Shown in pieces: positions 36,515 to 45,697 of a DNA stretch of 64,000 nucleotides. The first letter of the stretch is position 1, and every line of letters begins with the position of its first letter. Made by a program: the position numbers and the translations under genes. The notes beneath the pieces are model-generated. The model saw only the letters and a list, made by a program, of their open reading frames with translations. It was not told the DNA's origin and searched no databases. The stretch lies in contig PHTZ01000001.1 in NCBI GenBank assembly GCA_002813285.1, forward strand, positions 642,501-706,500, written 5' to 3'. The stretch is from Flavobacteriaceae bacterium MAR_2009_75 (lineage in GTDB: Bacteria > Bacteroidota > Bacteroidia > Flavobacteriales > Flavobacteriaceae).

Positions 36515-37648
36515 ATGATAATTGTACAAGCTAAAAAAGAAAAAGGATCGGAGTGGAGCTTTAAAACAGGCAAACAAACCTTAAAACAGCCCTTGGTACT
36601 CGTTTTTGGGAATCGATTTCTATTAGAAGAAGAAAACTGTTACGACGAAGTTTTAGAGTTATTTCCTGATGGGCATATCGTTTTTGGATCTACAAGTGGC
36701 GAAATTCTCAATGAAAATGTTTTCGAAAATTCCGTAGTACTAACTGCTATTGAATTTGAAAAAAGTAACTTTCTGATTAAAAGTAAGAATCTTGCTGATT
36801 TTGATGGTGATGATGAGTTATTGGGGCAGAGATTAATGGCTGAGTTTCCTACAGAAAACCTTAAACATGTGTTTGTAATATCAGAAGGCAGTTCTGTAAA
36901 TGGCAGTACATTGATTACCGGACTCGAGATGGAAAAAAATTCAGGTATCGGTTTATCAGGAGGCTTATGCGGTGATGATGCCCGCTTTGAGAGAACTTTA
37001 TGTTCTTATAATTCAAGCCCCAAAGAAGGTGAGATTATCGCTATAGGTTTATATGGGGAAAGTTTAGAAATCACCAGTGCCAATTTCGGTGGGTGGACGG
37101 TTTTTGGCCCGTTGCGAACCACTACAAAATCTGTAGAGAACGTTCTTTACGAACTAGATGGCAAACCGGCACTTGACCTATACAAACAATATTTAGGAGA
37201 CAAAGCCAAAGATTTACCTAAATCAGCTTTGTTCTATCCTTTAAACGTAGATTCTCACGACGGCTCCGAGCCGTTGGTAAGAACTATTTTGAGCATTGAT
37301 GAAAAAGCAAATTCTATGACTTTAGCAGGCAATGTTCCCGAAGGCTCATCTGTTCAATTGATGATGTCTACCGTCGATGATATTGCCGATGGTGCCCGGG
37401 AAGCTGCAAAATTAGCGGTCGCTTTAAGAAAAAAAGAAACTGAACTCGCTCTTTTGGTGAGCTGTATCGGTCGTAAGTTGGTTATGGATCAACGTACTGA
37501 AGATGAAGTTGAAGAAGTTATAGATGTTATTGGCGAACAGGCAGCGGTGACCGGTTTTTACTCCTACGGTGAAATGGCACCCTTTGCCGGCAAAGGAAAA
37601 TGTAAATTACACAATCAAACAATGACCTTAACATTATTGAGCGAATAA
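36515..37648 (+). CDS. FIST-domain sensor (NosP-like)
   Basis: A 377-residue cytoplasmic protein with FIST_N (about 30-215, including VFGSTSGEILNENVFENSVV) and FIST_C (CIGRKLVMDQRTEDEVEEVI, VTGFYSYGEMAPF, CKLHNQTMTLT). FIST proteins bind small ligands, and the NosP subgroup binds haem and senses nitric oxide. Its stop codon overlaps the start of the second kinase (TAATG), the typical arrangement of a sensor with its kinase. Haem binding is inferred from context; a ligand residue cannot be named with certainty. Confidence 0.9.
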   Translation: MIIVQAKKEKGSEWSFKTGKQTLKQPLVLVFGNRFLLEEENCYDEVLELFPDGHIVFGSTSGEILNENVFENSVVLTAIEFEKSNFLIKSKNLADFDGDDELLGQRLMAEFPTENLKHVFVISEGSSVNGSTLITGLEMEKNSGIGLSGGLCGDDARFERTLCSYNSSPKEGEIIAIGLYGESLEITSANFGGWTVFGPLRTTTKSVENVLYELDGKPALDLYKQYLGDKAKDLPKSALFYPLNVDSHDGSEPLVRTILSIDEKANSMTLAGNVPEGSSVQLMMSTVDDIADGAREAAKLAVALRKKETELALLVSCIGRKLVMDQRTEDEVEEVIDVIGEQAAVTGFYSYGEMAPFAGKGKCKLHNQTMTLTLLSE

Positions 37649-38703
37649 TGCATTCACTTTTAGAAAGACAAATAAGAAAATTTCTTCCTGAATCACTAAA
37701 GGAGAATACCGAATTAGAGGCATTCTTCATGGCCGTGTCTAAATCTTACCTTGATTTTGATGATAAGGTAACTATGATTCAGAGGGCGACGGCCATAAGC
37801 TCTAAAGAACTTTATGAGGCCAATAGAGAATTAGAAGACAAGGCACAACGGCAAAAGAAAATTATAGATTCGCTCGAAAAGGCATTGGAAAGTCTCAATG
37901 CACACTTTATACCTGAAAAAGGGAAAAATGATGCCACACTAGATGTTGAGAAGTTGGCCCATAAAATTGGTGAGCAAGCAGAGCAATTATCTCAAATGAC
38001 CACTGAGCAGAATAAGTTAATGAAGGAGCTTGAATCGCAGAACGAGTCGTTAAACAATTATGCGCATATCGTTTCGCACGATCTTAAGTCACCGATTCGA
38101 AATATCAGTACGTTAATGACGTGGATATTAGAAGAAGAAAAAGAAAAGTTTTCAGAAGATAGCAAAGCCAATGGAGAGCTTATTGCCCAGAACCTGGCTA
38201 AAATGGATCGATTGATCGACGGTGTACTAAAACACGCTACGGTTTCATCTCTAGAAGAAGAAAAAGTGAAAATCAACATCTCTGATCTTCTACAAGAAAT
38301 CGAAAACACCATTTATGTACCAGAAAATGTGACCATTGATTATTCGGGAGAACTTCCCTCAATTTATGGCCAAAAATATAGCCTAGAACAATTGTTCACG
38401 AATCTAATCACCAATGCTATAACGGCTACTGAGCACCTTGAAAACGGTATCATTAAAATCGGGTATCAGGGCAACCCCTATTTTTATACTTTTTCGATTT
38501 CAGATAACGGAAAGGGAATTCCCGACCAACATCAATCGAAAATTTTTAATATGTTCAGTAAACTAAGCAATGACAATAATGCTACGGGTATTGGGTTATC
38601 ACTGGTAAAAAAAATAATCAATCTTTATGAGGGCGACATAAGCCTAGAATCAAAAGTTGATCAAGGAACAACATTTTACTTCACCCTTAAAAAAGCTTCA
38701 TAA
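37648..38703 (+). CDS. Histidine kinase, presumed FIST/NosP partner
   Basis: A 351-residue soluble kinase. The N-terminal 135 residues are helical and coiled-coil (AISSKELYEANRELEDKAQR), without PAS domains. HisKA has His144 in AHIVSHDLKSPIR; HATPase shows DNGKGIPDQHQSKIF and ATGIGLSLVKKII. HisKA and the preceding linker are very similar to those of the kinase at 34897, so the two probably share phosphorelay partners. The gene overlaps FIST by one base and the Hpt gene by one base. Confidence 0.92.
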   Translation: MHSLLERQIRKFLPESLKENTELEAFFMAVSKSYLDFDDKVTMIQRATAISSKELYEANRELEDKAQRQKKIIDSLEKALESLNAHFIPEKGKNDATLDVEKLAHKIGEQAEQLSQMTTEQNKLMKELESQNESLNNYAHIVSHDLKSPIRNISTLMTWILEEEKEKFSEDSKANGELIAQNLAKMDRLIDGVLKHATVSSLEEEKVKINISDLLQEIENTIYVPENVTIDYSGELPSIYGQKYSLEQLFTNLITNAITATEHLENGIIKIGYQGNPYFYTFSISDNGKGIPDQHQSKIFNMFSKLSNDNNATGIGLSLVKKIINLYEGDISLESKVDQGTTFYFTLKKAS

Positions 38704-39020
38704 TGGAAGTACCGAATACAAATTACATCAAACAACTGGCAGGCGACGATATTGCATTTGAACAGCAATTTATCACAATCTTAAAAGATGAATTTCCGGC
38801 TGAGTATAAAGAATATTTTGAGCACGTAGAAAATGACAGCTATAAGGAAACAGCCCTAATCGTACACAAAATCAAGCATAAGTTCAATATACTTGGTTTA
38901 GAAGAATCGTACCATCTTGCTCAGGCCTATGAAGCTGACCTGTTATTGAAAAAGACAGTAAAAGCCCCGGAATTTAAAGCGGTGTTGGATATGGTCGGTG
39001 ACTATATCGAAAAAATGTAA
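38703..39020 (+). CDS. Histidine phosphotransfer (Hpt) protein
   Basis: A 105-residue four-helix Hpt domain. His55 in VHKIKHKFNILGL is the predicted phospho-site, followed by the expected lysine at +3. It is the last gene of a tightly overlapping unit. Since neither kinase carries its own receiver, the receiver at 33840 (or another) should pass phosphate to Hpt, which could then reach the receiver-glycosyltransferase at 50168. That route is inference. Confidence 0.88.
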   Translation: MEVPNTNYIKQLAGDDIAFEQQFITILKDEFPAEYKEYFEHVENDSYKETALIVHKIKHKFNILGLEESYHLAQAYEADLLLKKTVKAPEFKAVLDMVGDYIEKM

Positions 39021-39178
39021 ATCGAGAGAACCCTCTCTTTCAAAAACGACGACTTTCAGTCAATAGCTTTAAGCTTATCTTCACTTCTTAAGGCATAATC
39101 GAATCAGACTCTATAAAAGATAGATTTAAAATTTCTAGAAAAGAAGGTGTAATTTGAACTTCGCTTTTGAAGGACTTA

Positions 39179-41236
39179 TTACTTCTCTAGTTTGGCGTAG
39201 AATAAAGGCTCTTTAAGAAAAAGCCATTTAATTTTGAATCCCATTTCGGTAAACTCAAAACCTGCAGCGGTAGCAGATGCTATATTACTGTACTTACCGT
39301 ACAGATTTGCGCTCAGTCTTTTATTGAACTGATGTGACACCCCTACCTCTGCCCTAAAAATTGCCGTTTTCGGGTCTTCTTCTACTTTCTGAATACCTGT
39401 CGCCGCACTGGCCATATACTTTGTTTTTTCAGAAAAATCTCCACGTATATCGGCAAATATCTCTCCCGCCCTATACACTTCAGGACTAAAATAAATGGTA
39501 GGCAGTTGCTCGTCGAATGTAATATATTGATAGTTCAAGCCAATTTTTACGGCTGGCTTTCTGAACAGACTATAATATAATGAGGTGAACAAAAGGTTAC
39601 GTACATTTTCATCGGTTTGCTGGGTATGCATCAACTGGGTGTACCAGCCTAGATTAAAATTGGTGCCTAGATTATAATTAAGACCATAATGGTTCATCAC
39701 GATTTCACGTTCGATTAAATCCGCATTAAAGTTTTGTATTTCACGCTTGTACCCCAGTTCTAAATTTTGCAATCTAAAAGGTTTAGTAACCAACTTTATA
39801 TCTATGGCCGGTTGGGTGTATGAGCTTTCAAACCTACTATTGTTAATACCGAACGAGCCATTGATATTTACATTGGGTACGATTTTATAATCAATGCCGG
39901 CCAGAAGCACATGCGAATCAGCCTTATTTAAGGTTACGGTATTTTCGGTAGTTCTAAACTGATAACTTAAAGATGTTTTAAATCGGGTCGAAAAGGGTAG
40001 TTGAGCACTTACGGTATTTGACAACGCCACATTGTTACCGTTATCAAAGGTATAAGCCGCATGATCTTGCACGACCGGAGTATATATACCATTCAATTTT
40101 TCAATAAAACCGAGGGCATCCTTTTGATTTTTAAAAATTCGAAGCGTTTGAAATGCAGCTTTATAGGCGGGTACAATTCGATCCGATGCAAAGAGGGCGT
40201 TTGCTTTTCCTAAGTTTCCATCGAACGATTTTTCATCCTTTTGTAAAATAGCATCATAATTTTTCAGACTCATTTTAAAATTAGCCGTGTACATGCCTAA
40301 TGTCGCCTTAAGGGCCCGGACCCAATTTCGATCAGTATAAACACTTTCCAAACTGTCTATTTGCCTTTTGGCCTCACCATATTTACGGTTCCATATTAGA
40401 GCCTGAACATATCTATCGTACGTCTTTTCAGTAAGTTCAGTATCATCATAACCGGCTACCATAAATTTTGCAGTCGCAGATACTTTTAAAGCCTGTTTAT
40501 CATCTTCAGCGATATGCTCTGCTAAGGCAATACCGTTTCTAGCAGTTATAGAATCTTTGCCCGTTGTGGCATATCGCCAATACACGCTTGTAGCTTTATC
40601 GGTTGACTTCGTAATCAAGTACAAATTAGCCATATTCAATAAGGCATCTTTGTCTTCGGGAAAATCTTCAAATATGCTATTCAATATTTCTTCGGCACGT
40701 GAATATTTTTCGGCGTTGACAAATTTATTGGCATAACCCAATCGAATATATTTTTTTGAGGTTTTGGCACTTTGATTTTCTGGTTCTAATTCAATTGCCT
40801 TATCTACCCATATGAGAGCTTCTTCAAATTCTTTGAGATTCGATAATGTATTTGCATAGCCTAAAAGTGCACCGAACTTTTTTGGGTATTGAGCCACCAA
40901 ATCTTTATATAAGGGCTTCGCTGTATCGTATTGCTGATCCCAAAGAAAAGATTCGTTATAATTAATGGTTATCTCGTAGTCGTTCGGGTATACATTTTTC
41001 AAAGAACCGAACAATGCGGTTGCCTTCTTGGGGTCTCCGCTTAGCCCCACTGCCCTACCATAGCAAAGTCGGGCTGTTTTATTTTCTGGGTCTGCCTCAA
41101 GATAGCTTTCAAAAAATTGCTCTGCTTCTTCAAAACTACCTTTTTCCAACATTTTAAAACCCGCCGTCATATCCGTCTGACCAAGCAACGAAATACATGT
41201 AAAACATGATAATAAAATAAGTGCAAACTGCTTCAT
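39179..41236 (-). CDS. TPR protein with C-terminal outer-membrane beta-barrel (YaiO/PgaA-like)
   Basis: A 685-residue exported protein. A signal peptide (about 1-19, ending in LLGQ) is followed by about nine TPR-like helix pairs (residues 25-380, for example GSFEEAEQFFESYLEADPEN). About 300 residues of alternating beta strands follow (SLSYQFRTTENTVTL, LELGYKREIQNFNADLIERE). This architecture resembles PgaA/BcsC-type secretins for polysaccharides. Lying beside flippase and glycosyltransferase genes, it is a good candidate for the outer-membrane export pore of the locus. It converges on the Hpt gene. Confidence 0.82.
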   Translation of the reverse strand: MKQFALILLSCFTCISLLGQTDMTAGFKMLEKGSFEEAEQFFESYLEADPENKTARLCYGRAVGLSGDPKKATALFGSLKNVYPNDYEITINYNESFLWDQQYDTAKPLYKDLVAQYPKKFGALLGYANTLSNLKEFEEALIWVDKAIELEPENQSAKTSKKYIRLGYANKFVNAEKYSRAEEILNSIFEDFPEDKDALLNMANLYLITKSTDKATSVYWRYATTGKDSITARNGIALAEHIAEDDKQALKVSATAKFMVAGYDDTELTEKTYDRYVQALIWNRKYGEAKRQIDSLESVYTDRNWVRALKATLGMYTANFKMSLKNYDAILQKDEKSFDGNLGKANALFASDRIVPAYKAAFQTLRIFKNQKDALGFIEKLNGIYTPVVQDHAAYTFDNGNNVALSNTVSAQLPFSTRFKTSLSYQFRTTENTVTLNKADSHVLLAGIDYKIVPNVNINGSFGINNSRFESSYTQPAIDIKLVTKPFRLQNLELGYKREIQNFNADLIEREIVMNHYGLNYNLGTNFNLGWYTQLMHTQQTDENVRNLLFTSLYYSLFRKPAVKIGLNYQYITFDEQLPTIYFSPEVYRAGEIFADIRGDFSEKTKYMASAATGIQKVEEDPKTAIFRAEVGVSHQFNKRLSANLYGKYSNIASATAAGFEFTEMGFKIKWLFLKEPLFYAKLEK

Positions 41237-41564
41237 CTGTTTTCGTAGGGTTTTATTTACAAAACAACAACGAACAAAATGAAGAAATATGTTGAAGACT
41301 TATCAAAAAACAATAAAAAAGCAGAAAACAGCAAGCTATAACGTTTAAGCATAATACTTCTAAACCCCCCGTGTGCTATAACTTTAAAACCACTATTTAT
41401 CAAAATTGCTTTCCCTAGGAAATCTTTAAGCTCAAAACTAAACTCAGGGAACCAATCTTATAAGACAAATCTTACAATAATTCACAAAAAATACGTTACT
41501 ATACTATGTACAGGTTGATAAATTTTTGTTTTAACCTCTCAAATCATATTAAATAGCCGCCATT
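41237..41564. other. Divergent intergenic region at the polysaccharide locus
   Basis: 328 bp between the TPR/barrel gene and the flippase gene. It should contain promoters for both directions, but I find no clear TTG/TAnnTTTG pair on either strand. No gene-like frame is present. Confidence 0.45.
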
Positions 41565-42833
41565 ATGACCGCCATTAGATTAATGATTCGTAAAATATCT
41601 CAAGAACAACTGTTCATGCTCAGTGTTCTGGTAGTTAACGGAGGTAATTATTTATATAATCTTTTGTTAGGTAGGTATTTGGGCCCTGTAGCCTTTTCAG
41701 AAGCAGCCTTATTGATTACCTTATTATTGGTACTATCCTTTATGGGCATGACCTTTCAACTAGCGGTCGCAAAATTTGCAGTTCTTTTCTCGGGAGGGCA
41801 ATGGGAACGCTTCAGGAGGAACAGTTATAGGCAATCAGCCTTTATTGGCCTAATTGTGGGCTTGTTGATTATAATTTTTTCGAAACAACTACAGCTATTA
41901 TTCAATACCGAAAGCCACTGGATGTTCACTATTTTCGGGTTAGGCATACCTGTCTATTTCTTCATGAGCGTAAATCGTGGTGCTTATCAGGGCAGACAAG
42001 AATTCGGTAAACTTTCGATTACCTATCAAACCGAAATGTGGAGCAGATTGCTGCTTACTTTACTGTTGCTATTGTTCATCGATATGCAGCCCGGTATTAT
42101 TGTCTCTTTTGGTATATTCTTATCTTTTTTGTTCGGTCTATTACCTTCTGATGTAAACCGGCTTTCATTTCGCTCTCTGGAAAAACTGACTACCGAAAAC
42201 TCCAAGAAAGTATCCAATTTTATTATACTTACTGCCTGCTATGAGCTTACGCAGATTATTATCAACAATAGTGATGTACTTATGGTCAAACACTATTTTG
42301 ACGCTATGGATGCAGGACTTTATGCCTCTCTAGCATTAATTGGTCGAGTTGTATATTTCGTTGCATGGATGTTCGTTATGTTATTATTACCGGCAGTGGT
42401 ACAAAAACAAAAAGATGGAGAACCGACCGCGCCGATTCTATTTAAATATGTAACCTATATTGGCATATTGTCGGCTGCCATTGTCATAGCCTGTTACCTG
42501 TTTCCCGACCTTATAATTACCCTTATGTTCGGTGAGTCATATCTCTCGATGTCGAGCCTTTTATGGCAGTATGCAATGGCCACTTCTTTGTTTGCCATCT
42601 CTAATATATTCGCATACTACTTTCTTTCGCTAGACCATTATATACCCGTAATCATCTCTGGTGTTCTTGGCTTATCGCAAATTCTATTGGTAGCTCTATT
42701 TCATGAAAATTTGGCTACCGTGGTACACATGCAAATTATTGCAATGGCCATTCTTCTCGTAATTCAAATTATCTATTTTTTGAAAAAAGAAGTAAAAGCC
42801 AAAACATATAAAAGTCAATCCCCAGAACAATAA
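41565..42833 (+). CDS. Polysaccharide flippase (Wzx/MATE-like)
   Basis: A 422-residue inner-membrane protein with about 12 helices. The start (LVVNGGNYLYNLLLGRYLGP) and FMSVNRGAYQGRQEFGKLSI are typical of the Wzx/polysaccharide biosynthesis family that moves lipid-linked sugar chains across the membrane. The glycosyltransferase gene follows after 35 bp in the same direction. Together they suggest assembly of a chain in the cytoplasm and transfer outward, as in Wzy-like or Pel-like systems. Confidence 0.88.
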   Translation: MTAIRLMIRKISQEQLFMLSVLVVNGGNYLYNLLLGRYLGPVAFSEAALLITLLLVLSFMGMTFQLAVAKFAVLFSGGQWERFRRNSYRQSAFIGLIVGLLIIIFSKQLQLLFNTESHWMFTIFGLGIPVYFFMSVNRGAYQGRQEFGKLSITYQTEMWSRLLLTLLLLLFIDMQPGIIVSFGIFLSFLFGLLPSDVNRLSFRSLEKLTTENSKKVSNFIILTACYELTQIIINNSDVLMVKHYFDAMDAGLYASLALIGRVVYFVAWMFVMLLLPAVVQKQKDGEPTAPILFKYVTYIGILSAAIVIACYLFPDLIITLMFGESYLSMSSLLWQYAMATSLFAISNIFAYYFLSLDHYIPVIISGVLGLSQILLVALFHENLATVVHMQIIAMAILLVIQIIYFLKKEVKAKTYKSQSPEQ

Positions 42834-42868
42834 CATAAAATAATACCACCTTACCTTAATTCGAGCTT

Positions 42869-44107
42869 ATGAAACTAGCAATTGTAACGGCGTATCCGCC
42901 AAGTAAAGTGACCCTAACCGAATATGGTTATTATCTCGTCAAGCATTTTAGACTTCAAAATGAAATAAGTGAAATCGTTTTGATGACCGATAGTACCAGT
43001 GCTGCCAAAGATTTTGCATTTAAAGAGAGTGGTTGTTTAATAACTGTTGAAGAATGTTGGGATTTTAACAGCTATTCGAACATCTTGAGAGTTAACAAGG
43101 CCATCAACAGGCATAAACCGGATGCCGTGCTTTACAATTTACAGTTTCTAAAATTCGGTGATAAAAAAATACCGGCAGCCCTCGGTCTAATTTTACCATA
43201 CTTGACCAAGAAAAAAGGCATACCCACAATTTCGCTACTACATAATATTCTTGAAAAGGTAGATTTAGAAAATGCCGGTTTTACCAATAATAAAATTCTA
43301 CAAAAACTTTATAATTTCATAGGTACGAACTTGACGCGCTTTATTTTAGCTTCTGATATCGTTGCAGTGACCATTAGCAAATATGTGTCGACGTTAGAAG
43401 CGAAATATAAGGCCAAGAACATAGCCCTAATTCCCCATGGTTCTTTTGAGACACCCCCTCAACCAGATTTTAATTTACCGGATGGCCCTAAACAAGTTAT
43501 GGCCTTTGGTAAATTCGGTACCTACAAAAAGGTAGAGGTTCTTATTGAAGCCGTTGAAGTAATTCGTTCACGTACGCAAGAAAATATTGAAATAGTCATA
43601 GCAGGTACCGATAGCCCGAATACACCGGGATATCTCGATGAAATGAAAGAGAAATACGATCATGTAGATCAACTGAGGTTTACAGGCTACGTGGCCGAAG
43701 AAGATGTACCTGTTATCTTTGGTGAAAGTGCATTGGTTGTTTTTCCGTACACCTCAACAACCGGAAGTTCTGGCGTTTTGCACCAAGCGGGCAGTTACGG
43801 TAAAGCAGTAGCCCTACCAGATTTAGGAGATCTTAGTATACTCGTGCAAGAAGAAGGTTACCGGGGTGAATTCTTTCTACCTGAAAACAAAGAGTCGTTG
43901 GCCGATGCCATTGAAAAAATATTAATTGATAACGAGTATCGTACGCAGCTGGCAAAAGCCAATTATCAGGCAGCCTGTTCATTACCTATGAGTACGATTA
44001 CAAAAATGTATATAGACTATTTCAAAGCTATACAAGCACAAAAATCTAAAGGACTATTAATAGATGTAAATGCCATAAAATTGCCCCCTGAAACTATAGA
44101 GGCTTAA
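42869..44107 (+). CDS. Glycosyltransferase family 4
   Basis: A 412-residue GT-B enzyme. The N-terminal domain begins VTAYPPSKVTLTEYGYYL and includes SLLHNILEKVD; the donor-binding domain includes MAFGKFGTYKKVEVLIEAVE and TGSSGVLHQAGSYGKAVALP, the GT4 nucleotide-sugar site. It is cytoplasmic and would add one sugar type to the growing chain. It is downstream of the flippase and followed by a terminator shared with the converging GH5 operon. Confidence 0.9.
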   Translation: MKLAIVTAYPPSKVTLTEYGYYLVKHFRLQNEISEIVLMTDSTSAAKDFAFKESGCLITVEECWDFNSYSNILRVNKAINRHKPDAVLYNLQFLKFGDKKIPAALGLILPYLTKKKGIPTISLLHNILEKVDLENAGFTNNKILQKLYNFIGTNLTRFILASDIVAVTISKYVSTLEAKYKAKNIALIPHGSFETPPQPDFNLPDGPKQVMAFGKFGTYKKVEVLIEAVEVIRSRTQENIEIVIAGTDSPNTPGYLDEMKEKYDHVDQLRFTGYVAEEDVPVIFGESALVVFPYTSTTGSSGVLHQAGSYGKAVALPDLGDLSILVQEEGYRGEFFLPENKESLADAIEKILIDNEYRTQLAKANYQAACSLPMSTITKMYIDYFKAIQAQKSKGLLIDVNAIKLPPETIEA

Positions 44108-44131
44108 GACAACAATCGAGCTTTTTATTGT

Positions 44132-44164
44132 AACGGAACAATCTTAAGTTGTTCCGTTTTTTTA
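44132..44164 (+). terminator. Intrinsic terminator between GT4 and GH5 genes
   Basis: A 10-bp stem (AACGGAACAA/TTGTTCCGTT) with a seven-base loop and a run of T. It also touches the stop codon of the convergent gene at 44162, so it may act in one direction mainly. Confidence 0.85.
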
Positions 44165-45697
44165 TTCTTGCGTGAGATATTTCATCGCTGCTTTTGGTTT
44201 ACCATCCAGCCCGATACAACCGTAATGTTTTTGAGGCTGTTTTCTCCAAGGTCGCCAGCCTACCACTGAATTGGGTACTTGAGTAAAGTCGTAGAGAGTC
44301 CAAAATAAGAATGGAATATCAGCCTCTTTCAAAATAGACTGCATCTCTTTGTAGTACTCAGCTTGGTATTCATCTGAACCTCGAAAACCATTCCACAGGC
44401 CACTATATGAAGAAACCCCATACTCCTGCAGAACAATAGGCTTGTTACTATCTGTGACCGAAGATTTCAGCTTATCAAATGAACTTTTGAATTCGCTGAT
44501 ATCACGATAATAGTGAAATGATATAAAATCAAGCTTATCACTTAAGTTTATTGCTGCTTCAGGGGTCGCCCAACCTACAGTTATTGGGTGGTTTGGATCC
44601 CAACTCTGTACTTTTTCGTGCATTTTACCCAACCACGCCATTACCACACTTTTTTGCCTCGAATCAAAATCAAGGTCTGGCTCATTTTTTAAATCCCACG
44701 CCAATAGAGCAGGATGCTCTTTTAAAGCGTTCACTACTTGCTCGGCATGTCTGTGTGTCAAGGTCCAGTCGAAAACGTCATAATTTCCGTAAAAATCAAA
44801 TAATGTAACCACGGCCATTAATTGGTTCTCATGGGCTATATCTAGCAACGACTTGACTTTTTCAAGTTTCTTTCCATCTACATGAGCGGCACCGAAATCT
44901 TCATACGGAATAAAAATTCGAATGGTATTCAAGCCCATATTCTTAATCAAACCAAAGTCTTTGGCAATCGTAGAATCGCTATACTTCTTACCAAAAACAT
45001 CCCACGGAGTGTCTTGAGGATAGTAATTCAAGCCCTTCATGCTTTTTAGAAGGTTTTGAATGCTATCGGACAAAACCTCAGCTTGCTTTTGCCTAATTTC
45101 TGAGTTTTCTGCTTTAGTGAAATGTCTTATACGCCAGAAACCATCTTCTAATAGCATAATGACCTTATAGGAGGTAGTTTCCTCTTTTTCAAGAATCGGA
45201 ACGCCATTATCATATGCCTCTTGATAGAGTTCAACATTGGTATCGGTAAAATAAATTTGGGTGCCATCGGCACTGTAAAAGTCTAGTTTAGGATTATGTT
45301 CTAACGTTGTTTGTTTGAAAGAAGACTTATTTGAACTGTTGTAATCAAGTATTTTAGAGACTTTCGCCTGGGCACTATCAGTAAAATAATCTTTTACCCC
45401 GTATCGATTATTACTGAACAGGGCGGTGTTTTTTACGTACCACCCGTTCAAATAGTCACGCTCTATCTTGGCCAAAGTTCGGGGTTCTATCGGGCGGCCC
45501 TCGACTCTTGATGTATCCCAGACAACTTTAGGTAAATATGTTTGAACTTCTTCAAGATTTAAATGAAGACGAGAAGAACGGTCGGCGCCCGTATTCAGAT
45601 AAGACCACACAGAACTGATACCGAACAGAATCAATGCGTTTACCCCTACAAAAGAGATAATAAGTACTATGCGTATTAATAATCTATTCCAATTCAT
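44162..45697 (-). CDS. Membrane-anchored GH5-like glycoside hydrolase with NTF2-like domain
   Basis: A 511-residue protein with one N-terminal membrane helix (about 8-30), so the rest faces the periplasm. Residues about 70-210 look like an NTF2-like domain (ending LLEDGFWRIRHFTKAEN). The C-terminal barrel shows GLNTIRIFIPYEDFG, the acid/base glutamate in AWDLKNEPD and the nucleophile in IVLQEYGVSS, as in GH5 and related clan A enzymes. It probably trims or processes the polysaccharide during export, by analogy with glycosidases in other secretion loci. It overlaps the preceding gene by 14 bp. Confidence 0.82.
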   Translation of the reverse strand: MNWNRLLIRIVLIISFVGVNALILFGISSVWSYLNTGADRSSRLHLNLEEVQTYLPKVVWDTSRVEGRPIEPRTLAKIERDYLNGWYVKNTALFSNNRYGVKDYFTDSAQAKVSKILDYNSSNKSSFKQTTLEHNPKLDFYSADGTQIYFTDTNVELYQEAYDNGVPILEKEETTSYKVIMLLEDGFWRIRHFTKAENSEIRQKQAEVLSDSIQNLLKSMKGLNYYPQDTPWDVFGKKYSDSTIAKDFGLIKNMGLNTIRIFIPYEDFGAAHVDGKKLEKVKSLLDIAHENQLMAVVTLFDFYGNYDVFDWTLTHRHAEQVVNALKEHPALLAWDLKNEPDLDFDSRQKSVVMAWLGKMHEKVQSWDPNHPITVGWATPEAAINLSDKLDFISFHYYRDISEFKSSFDKLKSSVTDSNKPIVLQEYGVSSYSGLWNGFRGSDEYQAEYYKEMQSILKEADIPFLFWTLYDFTQVPNSVVGWRPWRKQPQKHYGCIGLDGKPKAAMKYLTQE

